A stretch of 64,000 bases of DNA from Pleurocapsa sp. FMAR1. Its GTDB lineage: Bacteria; Cyanobacteriota; Cyanobacteriia; Cyanobacteriales; Xenococcaceae. Positions 1-9,808 of this stretch are shown piece by piece. Position 1 is the first letter of the stretch, and each line of letters begins with the position of its first letter. A program made the translations under genes and the position numbers. The notes below the pieces were generated by a model, which had not been told where the DNA came from, made no database searches, and saw only the letters and a program-made list of their open reading frames with translations. Location: positions 2,914,001 to 2,978,000 of the forward strand of contig NZ_OY762512.1 in NCBI RefSeq assembly GCF_963665995.1, given 5' to 3'.

Positions 1-1306
1 TTCTCTCAGTCGGGTATTCTTGGGCGATCGCTTTAGCTTTGGCTGTTACATCTTGAGGTAAGTAGTTATCCAAAGCAATTACCCGATCTGCTACCTCGAA
101 GTAGTCTCCGCTTCCACCCATGACTAAAATAGTCGATACATTATATTCGCTATATAGCTGACGCACCTTATCGATAAACGGGGTAATTGGTTCTTTTTGC
201 TTGGCAATCAAAGCCTGCATTCGGCGATCGCGAATAGTAAAGTTAGTTGCTGATGTGTCTTCATCAATTAGGAGTAATTCTGCACCTGCTTCTAAAGCCT
301 CGATGATATTTGCTGCTTGGGAAGTGCTGCCACTGGCGTTGGCTGTTATAAAACTAGTAGTAGATCTTCCTTGAGGTAAATGATTGATAAAAGGCGAGAT
401 ATCAACTCCCGTAATGCTGCGTCCATCTTCGGCGCGAATTTTCATTCCCTGGGGGTTACTTACTACATATTCTCTGCCATCTCCAGGCAGGTGATTATAA
501 ATTCCCAATTCAATAGCTTTGAGTAAAGTAGACTTGCCATGATAACCACCACCCACAATTAAACTAATCCCTGCGGGAATACCCATGCCTTTAATTACTC
601 CCTGATTGGGGCAATCAAACTCTACTTCTAGTGATGGAGGAGACTGAAAAGGAATAGCATCTAACAAAGGACGAGAATCTATACCGCTACGACGGGGTAA
701 AATTGCGCCATTTGCCACAAACGCCGACAGGTTTTTTCTTGGTAACTGTTGCCTCAGCCAGTCTGCATCTTCGATGGTTTCTACGTGCTTCTGTATAGCC
801 GTAGCATTTAATGATTTATATAGTAGAGAGGTAACTAGATTAGGTATGTCTTGACATAGCATTTGGGCTGCTTGACGACCCAGGATTTTTCTGCCCCTGG
901 CAGGCAATCCGACAATAAAACGTAACTCTAGCTGCGTATCATTAATATATACCGCACTTCGTTTTAATACTTCTTGTCCTAAAGGTGCGATCGCAATTAA
1001 ACCGCTTTTTCCTGTGCCTCGATCGGCACTCGATGTTTTGGCTACTTGAGCAAATTGGCGTGCTAAGTAGTCCCTTAATGCTACTTCTCGACTCGCAGAC
1101 TTATACAGTGGCGATGGAAACTGTGCCACCCGTTGAGCAATAATTACCCGCATCTGGCTAGGAGAGGCAAAGGGATCTCCCTGCACATAGTCAACAATCA
1201 GGGTGAAGCTTTCAAATTGATATTTGCCTTTAATGTCTTTATAGGCTTTGTAGCTAGCATTATCTAGCTCAAGTAAGGTGGAATTGAGAGTAAGGCGATC
1301 GCTCAT
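1..1306 (-). CDS. ABC-class predicted ATPase (COG3044 type), 3' end cut by window
   Basis: Translation from the ATG at 1306 gives about 435 residues and runs off the left edge, so the C-terminus is missing. A Walker A motif GGGYHGKST lies near residues 250-260 (DNA about 525-555), and a Walker B-like LLLIDEDTSATN lies further on. The LPARGRKILGRQAA stretch upstream also fits the 'predicted ATPase of the ABC class' family, which has no membrane partner. The cellular role of this family is not established; it is a soluble P-loop NTPase. No partner gene is visible in the window. Family assignment is firm, function is not. Confidence 0.85.
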   Translation of the reverse strand, partial: MSDRLTLNSTLLELDNASYKAYKDIKGKYQFESFTLIVDYVQGDPFASPSQMRVIIAQRVAQFPSPLYKSASREVALRDYLARQFAQVAKTSSADRGTGKSGLIAIAPLGQEVLKRSAVYINDTQLELRFIVGLPARGRKILGRQAAQMLCQDIPNLVTSLLYKSLNATAIQKHVETIEDADWLRQQLPRKNLSAFVANGAILPRRSGIDSRPLLDAIPFQSPPSLEVEFDCPNQGVIKGMGIPAGISLIVGGGYHGKSTLLKAIELGIYNHLPGDGREYVVSNPQGMKIRAEDGRSITGVDISPFINHLPQGRSTTSFITANASGSTSQAANIIEALEAGAELLLIDEDTSATNFTIRDRRMQALIAKQKEPITPFIDKVRQLYSEYNVSTILVMGGSGDYFEVADRVIALDNYLPQDVTAKAKAIAQEYPTER

Positions 1307-1707
1307 AATTAGATAACTACGTTACGCATTTAATCTAACGTGAGTTCGGGTTAACAAAATTAGCTTGTTGAGGTAGCTATCAGCTATCAGCGTCTTGACA
1401 CAATAGCTCTATGAGGGAAACCCTCAAGACCCGTCGGCTTTTTTGTAAGAGTATTCTTCCAAAAAACGCGACGTGCTTTGTGTCGCTATTAGCTTTTGAA
1501 AGATTCTGAGTTGAGTCTTAAGCTTTAGATTAAATGAAAAATAGCATTTCTCAAATACACTATTTAAAAGGGTTTGGGCTTATCCAGAACTCAGGTTAAT
1601 TAGATAAGTTAACGAACCAAATGTGGGGAATAAAAAATAATTGGCACTCTACAACACAATCAATTGTGTTGTAGAGTGCCAATGTTTAATTTTTGCTTAA
1701 ATTCTAT
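1307..1707. other. Spacer with short repeats and hairpins
   Basis: There is no convincing gene here. It contains a short iterated 'agctatcagctatcag' motif near 1375-1391 of a type common in cyanobacterial spacers, and an imperfect inverted repeat (1433-1445 with 1460-1472, 11 of 13 pairs). A small GCGAC/GTCGC hairpin lies near 1468-1485, and the strong hairpin at 1641-1682 is listed separately. Confidence 0.5.
1641..1682 (-). terminator. Perfect 20-bp-arm hairpin, likely Rho-independent terminator
   Basis: The arms at 1641-1660 and 1663-1682 are perfectly complementary with a 2-base spacer. On the minus strand the hairpin starts 26 bases after the stop of the 1708-1926 gene and is followed by TTATTTTTTATT, as expected for intrinsic termination. 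The stem is far longer than a normal terminator needs, so it may instead be a palindromic repeat used as one. Confidence 0.75.
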
Positions 1708-1926
1708 TTAAATAGCTGCTACAGCTTCTAATGATTTGTTAGCCGTAATTGCAGCTTGGAGAGAGGAAGTATTAATTTGAACTGCATTTTTTTGGCTGTT
1801 TTTTCTTTTCCCATCTAGGTTGGGCATCTCTAATCGGCAATAATTGCAAAACCAAAAACTACGCCGACTGCTTAAGTGGAGCAACATGGAAGTGGAGCAA
1901 CAAGGGCAAGAACTATTATTATTCAT
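1708..1926 (-). CDS. Small zinc-ribbon-like protein (72 aa)
   Basis: The N-terminal half carries two Cys pairs: CPCC at residues 8-11, then a FWFCNYCRLEMP stretch with a CxxC at about 27-30. This looks like a treble-clef or ribbon that could bind one zinc ion. I recall small cyanobacterial proteins with the same CPCC...WFCxxC...EMP pattern but know no function for them. The C-terminal half is Ala/Ser-rich and probably unstructured. The gene stands alone, with its own strong terminator (1641-1682). It may be a regulator or adaptor; this is inference. Confidence 0.55.
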   Translation of the reverse strand: MNNNSSCPCCSTSMLLHLSSRRSFWFCNYCRLEMPNLDGKRKNSQKNAVQINTSSLQAAITANKSLEAVAAI

Positions 1927-2208
1927 GATTTTTATTTACCGTAAGACAATTGAACAAAAAAATACTTAAAACTTCGTTTGTTTGTTGATACTTATATTTC
2001 TAATATAAATATCAATTTATAAATGTCAGCAAATCGTCAAAATACGCGACAGATATATCAACAAACCCTAACCTTACTCTAAAATCACTGCCATTTAGAA
2101 AAGGTAAATATCAAGAGAATCTAAAGAAAAATGAGATTCATTTACTCTCTTTCTTTCTTATTTCTATCTTGAGCCAGATAACTAAAATGATCTGTGTTTT
2201 TGATCACT
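1927..2208. other. Spacer between small zinc-ribbon gene and ClC gene
   Basis: AT-rich, with no gene seen. A weak 6-bp hairpin (2117-2122 with 2134-2139) sits downstream of the ClC gene and is followed by a pyrimidine-rich tract on the plus strand. It could be a weak terminator, but evidence is thin. Confidence 0.35.
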
Positions 2209-4830
2209 TTATCGCCCTGAACTACGAAAAATAATTACGGTACTATTTGCTTGTCTAGCGATCGCTTCGGGGATATTGCCTTTAACTACATTTTGCAGTA
2301 ATCCTTCATTACTTGCCCCCAAAATAACTAAGCCATATTTTCTACGCTTAGTTAAATTAACAATCGTTTCTGATACTGAGTAGGCAGAAATTGGTAAAAG
2401 CATGACTGGGCATTTCATCGCCTTGCGAAGCAACTCCGCAGCCTTATGAAAATCACCAGCAGGAAGTTGAGTTCGATCGGGGGGAGATACCTGGCATAGC
2501 TGTAATTTGGGCGGGATAGAATCCAAGGTAGCTAAAGCAGGTAAAATGGTCAACAGTTTTTTAATGCGATCGCCTCCAGTTGTCGGAATCAGCCACTTGT
2601 GTCGTAAATGAAGCTCTTTAGGGAAGGCATGGGCAGACGCGCCGAGTTTAACCAACATCAAATCGCAAGGTGCTTGTTGAATTAAAGAGTCAACTAAATT
2701 ACTAAAGATTGACTCAATTCTCGTACTTTTGCCCTTCCAGCCCATTATTAGTAAGTCAATATGTTCTCTGCCGATAGTTTCTAATATTGCTTCACTCACG
2801 TCAGTAGCTACACGAATTTGTGTATGCACGGCGATCGCTGATTTTTCGCCCCAGGTTTCCAGACCTTTCATCAACTGACGATAATTATCTGTTTCTACTT
2901 CAGCTTGGGCAGGATGCAGATGTTGAGGAACACAAATAACTGCCACACATTCAATTTCATATTGATTATAAAGGGCGATCGCCCCAGCAATTTCTAATAG
3001 TGGCGCAATATTTTTGGGGTTAGCAATTGGCAATAAAATTCTGCCTTTACCTATGGCGGGAGAGCGGGTTTGATAAACTACATAAGAAGGTTCAAATCTG
3101 GCTTGTGGTTGATGATCGCAATTTAGCTGTTTGGCTTCGGCTTTAATAATATCGCTGAGGGTAATTATGCCTAGAAGCTTTGATCCTTGGGTTACGGGTA
3201 AACGAGATAGCTGGTAGCGGTTTAGCAGATAGAGAACATCAGCCAAAGAATTTTGGGGACATACCGTAATCGGCTTAGAAGTCATAACATCCTTAAGTAA
3301 ACTAGACTCGGTTTGTTTACTATCCTGGGGAATATCTGACTGAGTAATAATGCCGACAAGCTTACCTTCTTCCAGCACAGGAAAACCACGGTGATGCGAT
3401 CGCGACATGGTTTTAATTACCTCTGGCAAAGCAAGATTACTAGCTAAAGTTTCTACCCGTGACTGCATTACGTCATCGGCGGTAAGCTGGTTCATAAAGT
3501 CGTTTTGGGGATGTTCCTCGGTAAGCTCAATGCCACTGGCTAAAAGCAAGTGTTCGTATAAAGAACCCTGGGAGACACTTTCGGCGACTATATATGCTAC
3601 CGCTGAAGTAATCATCAAAGGTAAAACTAGATTAAAATCCGCTGTCATCTCAAAAATAATCACAATTGCCGTAATGGGAACTCTGACAACTGCGGTAAAA
3701 AAAGCTCCCATGCCAGCCAAAGCAAAAGTGTAGGGAGATTCTGAACCAATCAAAGCCACCTCCACAATCCCGACTAAATATCCTAATGCCGAACCCAAAA
3801 CCAAAGCGGGGGAAAATAAGCCTCCTGGCGCACCCGCGCTATATGCCAAAATTACCAGACAAAATTGGGCGACGAATATCAATACAGTAGTTTGCCAAGT
3901 AAATTGACCTACTATCAGTAATTCTCGCAAACCCGCATTATCATGAAAAAATGGTGGTAGCCAAGCCCCTATTATTCCTGAAATCAATCCTGCTAAACCA
4001 ATACGCAGAGGCACAGGCAGAGGTAAGCCACGACTAAACTTCATCCCCTTGATAATCGAGCGATTAAAAATACCACCTAAAATACCCGCCAGGATACCTA
4101 AGATAATATAAAAAGGAATTTCTTGAACAGCAAAGCTGCCACGACGGGTAGAATTTAATACCGCCAAAGGAACATTAAGATCGGCAGAACCCAAGATGCG
4201 AGAGACAACCGCCCCAGTAAAAGAAGCTGCGATCGCTGTTTCTAAAGTCAAGCCAGAAATATCTCTCATCAACTCTTCGACGACAAACAAAACCCCGGCA
4301 ATAGGAGTATTAAAGCCTGCTGCCAAACCTGCTGCTGCCCCTGCTGCAATCATCTGACGGCGGTTTGTAGGCGAGTTGGGAATCCAGCGACTAACCTGCG
4401 CCCCTAAAGCAGCCCCGATATGCACTGTAGGGCCTCGACGACCTAAAGTAAAACCGCCGCCGATAATCAAAATAGTTGCCACAGTCTTAATCAAAGCTGT
4501 TCTAAGATTTAAGACAATGGGATACTTAGCCAAGGCAGCCTTTACCTGAGGAATACCGCCACCCGCAGCCGAAGGGGACAATAGTTCGATTACAACTCCA
4601 GCTAAAGTGCCTAAAATTAATCCCACCAAAGGCAAGACAATTTTTGCCCCATATAAATTGGCTGTCTGAATGCGCCATCCACCTAACCAGCCAATACCCT
4701 GCTTGAGTAATACTGCTGCCAAGGCAGAAAATAGTCCAATTAGACAAGCTTCAATTAGAGCGTAACGAGTGTCTAAAGAGCTACTTGCTAACCAGGAAGA
4801 GTCACGCCAGTTGGCGAGCAGCTTTTTCAT
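2209..4830 (-). CDS. ClC-family chloride channel/transporter with CBS and Usp domains
   Basis: An 873-residue membrane protein. The first 430 residues or so form the ClC core: GGGIPQ (91-95) for the GSGIP anion site, GRRGP (130-134), and GGLFSP for the GxFxP element. Two CBS repeats follow (about 450-580), then two UspA-like nucleotide-binding domains (about 605-870). The architecture suggests anion flux gated by adenine nucleotides. ClC proteins normally have Glu in the G(K/R)EGP motif as the proton-coupled gate; here it is Arg132. I believe related cyanobacterial ClC-CBS-Usp proteins share this, but cannot check. It is transcribed away from proA. Confidence 0.92.
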   Translation of the reverse strand: MKKLLANWRDSSWLASSSLDTRYALIEACLIGLFSALAAVLLKQGIGWLGGWRIQTANLYGAKIVLPLVGLILGTLAGVVIELLSPSAAGGGIPQVKAALAKYPIVLNLRTALIKTVATILIIGGGFTLGRRGPTVHIGAALGAQVSRWIPNSPTNRRQMIAAGAAAGLAAGFNTPIAGVLFVVEELMRDISGLTLETAIAASFTGAVVSRILGSADLNVPLAVLNSTRRGSFAVQEIPFYIILGILAGILGGIFNRSIIKGMKFSRGLPLPVPLRIGLAGLISGIIGAWLPPFFHDNAGLRELLIVGQFTWQTTVLIFVAQFCLVILAYSAGAPGGLFSPALVLGSALGYLVGIVEVALIGSESPYTFALAGMGAFFTAVVRVPITAIVIIFEMTADFNLVLPLMITSAVAYIVAESVSQGSLYEHLLLASGIELTEEHPQNDFMNQLTADDVMQSRVETLASNLALPEVIKTMSRSHHRGFPVLEEGKLVGIITQSDIPQDSKQTESSLLKDVMTSKPITVCPQNSLADVLYLLNRYQLSRLPVTQGSKLLGIITLSDIIKAEAKQLNCDHQPQARFEPSYVVYQTRSPAIGKGRILLPIANPKNIAPLLEIAGAIALYNQYEIECVAVICVPQHLHPAQAEVETDNYRQLMKGLETWGEKSAIAVHTQIRVATDVSEAILETIGREHIDLLIMGWKGKSTRIESIFSNLVDSLIQQAPCDLMLVKLGASAHAFPKELHLRHKWLIPTTGGDRIKKLLTILPALATLDSIPPKLQLCQVSPPDRTQLPAGDFHKAAELLRKAMKCPVMLLPISAYSVSETIVNLTKRRKYGLVILGASNEGLLQNVVKGNIPEAIARQANSTVIIFRSSGR

Positions 4831-4983
4831 TTTCTATTAAACTAAAACCTATTATTATTGCTATCTATATCCTAGACTGCCCACCGAAAACTAGGTGCGT
4901 AAGTCCTATAATCATTAAACTTTGTATTAGCTGTTAACTCAATCCGTTAAAATTGTTGATACTCCAGATATTCAGTAACAAGT

Positions 4984-6285
4984 ATGGTTGCCTTTGAGAT
5001 AGCATCACCTTTAATTGAAATTGCGCAACAAACTCGCACAGCAGCAGGAAAACTAGCTGTATTATCTACAGAAGCCAGGAATTCTGCCTTAGAATCCGTG
5101 GCACAGGCTTTAGAAGCAGCCAAGCCTGAAATTTTAGCTACTAACGAAAAAGATCTACAGGCAGCAAAAGCAGATAATATTGCGCCCGCGTTGTATGCCA
5201 GACTTAAGTTAGGAGAATCTAAACTGCAATCAGCGATCGCTGGTGTGCGGGATGTAGCTAAACTAGAAGATCCGATTGGTGTGAATCAAATTCATCGCCA
5301 ATTGGACGAGGGGTTGATTTTAAAACGGGTTACCTGTCCTTTAGGAGTGCTAGGAATTATTTTTGAGGCGCGTCCTGAAGCCTTGATTCAAATTACCAGT
5401 TTGGCGATTAAGTCTGGTAATGGGGTAATTTTAAAAGGCGGCACAGAAGCAATCAATTCTTGTCGGATATTAACAAAAGTAATTCAACAGGCTTTGAAAT
5501 CTACGGCAATAGATCCAGCAGCAGTACAGTTATTAACTACCAGAGAAGAAATCAGAGAGCTTTTAGAGCTAGATCGATATGTAGATTTGATTATCCCCAG
5601 AGGCTCTAACTCTTTTGTGCGATACGTTCAGGATAATACTCGTATTCCTGTATTAGGTCATGCTGACGGTATTTGTCATCTGTATTTAGACAAAGCAGCA
5701 GAAATTAATAAAGCCATCAAAATTACCGTCGATGCAAAAACTCATTATCCCGCAGCCTGTAATGCGATCGAGACATTATTAGTCCATCAAGACATTGCAG
5801 CAGAGTTTTTGCCGCAAATAGCTAAAGCTTTAGAAGCAGAAGGCGTACAGCTAAGGGGAGATGAAGCAGCTAGCAAGATAATTGACGTTAGACTTGCCGA
5901 TGAACACGACTGGAAAACAGAATATAGCGATTTGATTTTAGCGATTAAGATAGTTGATTCTGTAGAAACAGCGATCGCCCATATCAACCAGTATGGCTCA
6001 AAACATACTGATGCGATCGTCACGGAAGATAATCAAACCGCAGATATATTTCAAAATCGCGTCGATGCTGCTGGAGTCTATCATAACTGTTCAACCCGTT
6101 TTGCCGATGGTTTTCGCTATGGCTTTGGTGCAGAGGTTGGCATCAGCACCCAACAAATGCCTCCTCGTGGCCCTGTCGGCTTAGAAGGCTTAGTAACCTA
6201 TAAATACAAGGTAACTGGCGATGGTCATATTGCAGCAACCTACACAGGCACAGATGCGAAACCTTTTACTCATCGTGATTACTAG
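4984..6285 (+). CDS. proA: Gamma-glutamyl phosphate reductase
   Basis: A 433-residue soluble enzyme of the aldehyde dehydrogenase superfamily. It reduces gamma-glutamyl phosphate with NADPH to glutamate semialdehyde in proline synthesis. The catalytic Cys lies in [14 protein letters not shown], and the C-terminal region has GPVGLEGL and [11 protein letters not shown], all typical of ProA. Length is full. The next gene is on the opposite strand, so proA is monocistronic, as is usual in cyanobacteria where proB is elsewhere. The ClC gene diverges across a 153-bp spacer that must hold both promoters. Confidence 0.97.
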   Translation: MVAFEIASPLIEIAQQTRTAAGKLAVLSTEARNSALESVAQALEAAKPEILATNEKDLQAAKADNIAPALYARLKLGESKLQSAIAGVRDVAKLEDPIGVNQIHRQLDEGLILKRVTCPLGVLGIIFEARPEALIQITSLAIKSGNGVILKGGTEAINSCRILTKVIQQALKSTAIDPAAVQLLTTREEIRELLELDRYVDLIIPRGSNSFVRYVQDNTRIPVLGHADGICHLYLDKAAEINKAIKITVDAKTHYPAACNAIETLLVHQDIAAEFLPQIAKALEAEGVQLRGDEAASKIIDVRLADEHDWKTEYSDLILAIKIVDSVETAIAHINQYGSKHTDAIVTEDNQTADIFQNRVDAAGVYHNCSTRFADGFRYGFGAEVGISTQQMPPRGPVGLEGLVTYKYKVTGDGHIAATYTGTDAKPFTHRDY

Positions 6286-6479
6286 TACCGCTTTGCTTAA
6301 GTATGAAGTATAAAGTTATACCAAATCCGATTGAGAAAATACTCTTTCCTTAAAATAGCTACAACTCTTCCTTAAATGTTTCTAGTATACGTGAATTATT
6401 TAGACAATATTCATAAATTGATGCGGTGCGAACACGATCAACAATTTATTCGATAGTGCGATCGCTTTTTTATTAGCAA

Positions 6480-6977
6480 TTATTTAACCAGACAATAAGC
6501 ATTAATTTCTCTAACTAAATCGTTCTGCATTGCTCCTGCTTTTTCTGCGTCTATTCGAGCAGACTTTAAAGCTTCGATATCTGTGTTCTCTCTGGCTTTG
6601 GCTGCGTCATAAGTAGCTTGGGAATATATACGATAAATAGTTACTAATTTATTTTGATATTTAATCAATTTGCTGTCATTAATGCCCAAAGCTTGAATAT
6701 TGTCGGCAGCTTGATTCATTCTGTTAGCGACTTCTAACGAGCTTTTGAGTTCCGTTGGCTGTTCGCCTTTAATATAGGCAACATTTTTATTATCTTTAAC
6801 AACACCATTAGCAATGTGAAAGATTTGTTCGCATTGAATATATTTAGTCTCGTATTTAGTCTCTCCACAGCCAGAAACTAGACAACCCAATAACACGTTA
6901 TTTATTGCCAGTAGACAAACAACTTTATTTCTGAGAAAAAAATTATGATAATCAACTGTATTTTTTTTATCTTTCAT
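6480..6977 (-). CDS. Putative lipoprotein of unknown function
   Basis: A 165-residue protein. A hydrophobic stretch (about 18-33) is followed by LVSGC, a good lipobox with the lipidated Cys at 37 (an alternative is LLGC, Cys32). The mature part is mostly helical and charged, with one Cys in IQCEQIF and one near the C-terminus (AYCLVK). I have seen similar short cyanobacterial lipoproteins with a CEQI-type start but know no function. It lies downstream of sds on the same strand with a 141-bp gap, probably transcribed separately. Confidence 0.65.
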   Translation of the reverse strand: MKDKKNTVDYHNFFLRNKVVCLLAINNVLLGCLVSGCGETKYETKYIQCEQIFHIANGVVKDNKNVAYIKGEQPTELKSSLEVANRMNQAADNIQALGINDSKLIKYQNKLVTIYRIYSQATYDAAKARENTDIEALKSARIDAEKAGAMQNDLVREINAYCLVK

Positions 6978-7118
6978 TCTTACTCATTTCCTTGTCTATT
7001 TTTCCTGACTTATTGAAATAATTTATCTCAACAGTGCAGTATATATAGTTTTATAGTCCATATTTACAGTATTAATTAATATGTGCAGAAAACAGTTAAT
7101 TTAATTTAGTTATTAAGC

Positions 7119-8093
7119 CTAATATATGCGACTAACCACATATTTGGTTAACTCTTTAAGTGCTTCTTTTGATGGAGAAGGAGCCAAACAACTTAAATTT
7201 TGAGCAGCCTCGTCAGCGTGTTTAGTTGCTAACTGTCTAGCTTGCTCAATTCCATCACTATTTTTAATTAATTCCAAGGCTTTGTTAATATCATCTGGTT
7301 CAGAAAACTCTCTTTTAATTAGAATTTCTAGATAGGGCTGCTGTTTCATAGCATAGATAACTGGAATAGTTAAATTACCGCTAGCTAAATCCGCTTCTGC
7401 TGGTTTACCAAGAACTTCAGCCGAACCAGTAAAGTCTAAAATATCATCAACAATTTGAAAAGCCAAACCCAAATTGCGACCATAACAATAAAGACTCTCG
7501 GTAACTTCAGCATTAGCATCGCTTAACTCTCCCGCAGCTTTGGCACTATTAGCCATTAAGGAAGCAGTTTTGTAATAGCTCTTGTCTAAATAAGAATCAA
7601 TTGAAACATTAGTATCAAAATGATTTAGGCTCTGTAAGATTTCCCCTTCGGCAAAATCTCTAATTACCTCTGATAAAAGTTTGACTACCTTTAAATTATC
7701 TAAATTGGCTAAATACCAAGATGACTGGGCAAAAAGAAAATCTCCAGCCAACACGGCGATTTTATTGTCAAACAAATTATTAACTGTCTCTACGTTACGA
7801 CGCAAATCAGCCTCGTCTACCACATCATCATGTACCAAGCTTGCCGTGTGAATCATTTCCGTAATTTCTGCTAAACGGCGATGACGTTCAGTTGGTTCGT
7901 GATCTGGCATGGTTGCCCGCGAAGCCAATAAGACAATTGCTGGTCTAATTCGCTTACCTCCAGCATCAAACAAGTGTTCGGCGGCAGCACCCAAAATTGG
8001 ATGACGCGCACCAATTAGTTGCTTGAGATTGTCTGCAAGGATGCGTAAATCATTTTCAACGGGTGCTAGTAAAGAAGTAGTAAAAGATGTCAT
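7119..8093 (-). CDS. sds: Solanesyl diphosphate synthase (long-chain trans-prenyltransferase)
   Basis: A 324-residue homologue of polyprenyl synthases. The first aspartate-rich motif DDVVDEADLRR is at 89-99 and the second DDILDF at 216-221. The GGKRIRP substrate motif is at 45-51 and a KTASL motif near 175. It condenses isopentenyl diphosphate units to the all-trans C45 chain used for the plastoquinone tail. The gene order amiC, murI, sds on one strand recurs in cyanobacteria as far as I recall. The chain length is inferred from family and host, not from the sequence alone. Confidence 0.93.
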   Translation of the reverse strand: MTSFTTSLLAPVENDLRILADNLKQLIGARHPILGAAAEHLFDAGGKRIRPAIVLLASRATMPDHEPTERHRRLAEITEMIHTASLVHDDVVDEADLRRNVETVNNLFDNKIAVLAGDFLFAQSSWYLANLDNLKVVKLLSEVIRDFAEGEILQSLNHFDTNVSIDSYLDKSYYKTASLMANSAKAAGELSDANAEVTESLYCYGRNLGLAFQIVDDILDFTGSAEVLGKPAEADLASGNLTIPVIYAMKQQPYLEILIKREFSEPDDINKALELIKNSDGIEQARQLATKHADEAAQNLSCLAPSPSKEALKELTKYVVSRIY

Positions 8094-8870
8094 TGTTAAG
8101 CCAAGTTTGGCAACTATATTTTATTTAAGAAACTTTACATATTATTGTACTTATTTTAAGGGAAGCTAACCTAATAACCAACCATCAACTCTTAAAATGC
8201 TGTTGAATCAGAAAAAATTCTGCTATAACAACAGTTTAACCAGTATTTAATCTGAGATATTATGTTAAGCTATAAGATAGGAATTTTGAAATAGTGAAGA
8301 GTTTCTAGGGCAAGATAATTGACCAGAAATAACTAGCAAAGTTAGCTAACACAACCATGCAGTGATTAGCGGCTTGTAATCTCTATAATTTCCCACGCAT
8401 AAGGCTAGATATTATTAGAAGTTAATCTTTAATCAATAGTATCTAAAAAAGTTACTGGCTTATAAGCCAAATTATCTTAGCTAGTTTGAGTAACTAGGCA
8501 GGATGAAAGCTAATTTTTGGGCTTGAATAATCTAGGTGGCGAGAAAGCCACTCAGGATTGTTCTTTTGTCTGGCAGTTTTAGCTGCAAAAACAACTAACT
8601 TTTTTTTCAAGGCTCATCTTTAATCACTGTTTTCTTGACAAAAACTAATTCAATCAATCAAACATCTACTTCAGCAAATGAACTCCGTCAATTTACCTCT
8701 GTTTATCTTATTTTCCTCTGGTGTCTATCTTTCAAGCATTTATGGACTGCTAGCAATTGCACAAATGCAGAAATTTGGCAAAAATATTGTTAACCACAAT
8801 ATTCACTGATCAAAACAACTCATTAGAAACGCTATAAAACTTTATTTATACACAAAGACATTTCTAAGCC
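8094..8870. other. Long murI-sds spacer with possible structured RNA
   Basis: 777 bases without a large gene. On the plus strand a GTTACT (8451-8456) pairs with a later AGTAAC (about 8489-8494) and encloses a perfect palindrome, TGGCTTATAAGCCA. Further on are a GTGGC/GCCAC hairpin (about 8535-8552) and a GCAG/CTGC hairpin near 8572-8586, followed by an eight-T run at about 8601. This could be a structured leader or small RNA ending at the T-run. It matches none of RNase P RNA, SRP RNA, tmRNA or Yfr1 by their known motifs. A short ORF follows at 8678. Confidence 0.3.
8678..8809 (+). CDS. Possible 43-aa single-span membrane protein
   Basis: ATG at 8678 and TGA at 8807-8809. The peptide begins MNSVNLPLFILFSSGVYLSS and has one continuous hydrophobic span (about residues 5-29), then a basic, polar tail (QKFGKNIVNHNIH). 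This shape resembles the tiny subunits of photosynthetic and NDH-1 complexes, but I do not recognise it as a particular one. No clear ribosome-binding site is seen. It lies on the opposite strand to murI and sds, downstream of the possible structured RNA. It may be chance. Confidence 0.3.
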   Translation: MNSVNLPLFILFSSGVYLSSIYGLLAIAQMQKFGKNIVNHNIH

Positions 8871-9707
8871 TTATTCGACTGGATTAAGTGCCATCATTGA
8901 CGAAGATATTTCTCCCATAGAAATCTTTGTTACCTGGGGATAATATCCCAGCCATTGCTGAGATATATTAGCAAATTGCTCAGGGGAGCCGCTAACACAG
9001 AAACGAGTTGGCAAAGGAAATTGTTCGTTGCGCAATCCCAGCAGAGATAATTCTTTTTTGGCTGCGACAACAATATATTCTGCTGGATCGATAACTTCTA
9101 CCGATACTGGTAGTAAAGAACGAATTGTTTTTTCTAGATGTCTGTAGTGAGTACAACCGTAGATGAGAGTATCGATCTTTCTGGCTATTAGGGGTCGCAA
9201 ATATTCTTGGGCAACGTTGCGAGTGTAATCTGTATAAAGCTGATTTTGTTCAATTAGATGGACAAATTTGGGGCAAGGAATTTCCCACACTTCGGTTTGG
9301 GGATTAATTTCCTGTATTGCCTGACGATAAGCATGGCTTTTGGCAGTGGCAGAAGTAGAAATTACGCCTATTCTTTTTCCTTGTTTAACCGCAGCTTTTG
9401 CTCCTGAAAGGATAACCCCAAGTATGGGGATATCATATTCTTTTCTGACTACCTCTAAAGCTAGAGCCGAACTTGTGTTACAAGCCATAATGATCATTTT
9501 TACGTCTTGAGCGGACATCCAGTCTAGAATTTCGCGGACAAACTGAAGAATTTCTCGGCGCGATCGCGTCCCGTAGGGTAAACGAGCCGAATCAGCAAAA
9601 TAAAGCAAAGATTCCGAGGGCATTTGGCGATACATCTCTCGCAATACGGTTAATCCCCCCACTCCGCTATCAAATAAGCCAATGCGCCAACTAGAATGTT
9701 TCATCAT
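8871..9707 (-). CDS. murI: Glutamate racemase
   Basis: A 278-residue cytoplasmic enzyme that interconverts L- and D-glutamate for peptidoglycan. The two catalytic cysteines are Cys76 in MACNTSSA and Cys185 in GCTHY. The FDSGVGGLTV motif (12-21) and the PYGTRS loop (45-50) complete the signature. Length is normal. It lies 101 bp downstream of the AmiC-type amidase gene on the same strand, so the two cell-wall genes may be co-transcribed. Two consecutive ATG codons can start it; the first is used here. Confidence 0.96.
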   Translation of the reverse strand: MMKHSSWRIGLFDSGVGGLTVLREMYRQMPSESLLYFADSARLPYGTRSRREILQFVREILDWMSAQDVKMIIMACNTSSALALEVVRKEYDIPILGVILSGAKAAVKQGKRIGVISTSATAKSHAYRQAIQEINPQTEVWEIPCPKFVHLIEQNQLYTDYTRNVAQEYLRPLIARKIDTLIYGCTHYRHLEKTIRSLLPVSVEVIDPAEYIVVAAKKELSLLGLRNEQFPLPTRFCVSGSPEQFANISQQWLGYYPQVTKISMGEISSSMMALNPVE

Positions 9708-9808
9708 TAATTTTTTTATTTTAAAAGGTAATATTTCCCTGCAATCCCCTAAAAATGAGTAATTTCAGCTAAGAATATAGATCACAGTCTGGATACTTAG
9801 CTTAGAAG

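Noticed and set aside
8400-8620. Candidate 6S, RNase P, SRP or tmRNA in the murI-sds spacer
   Set aside because: None of the diagnostic sequence motifs of these RNAs is present; kept only as an unassigned structured region.
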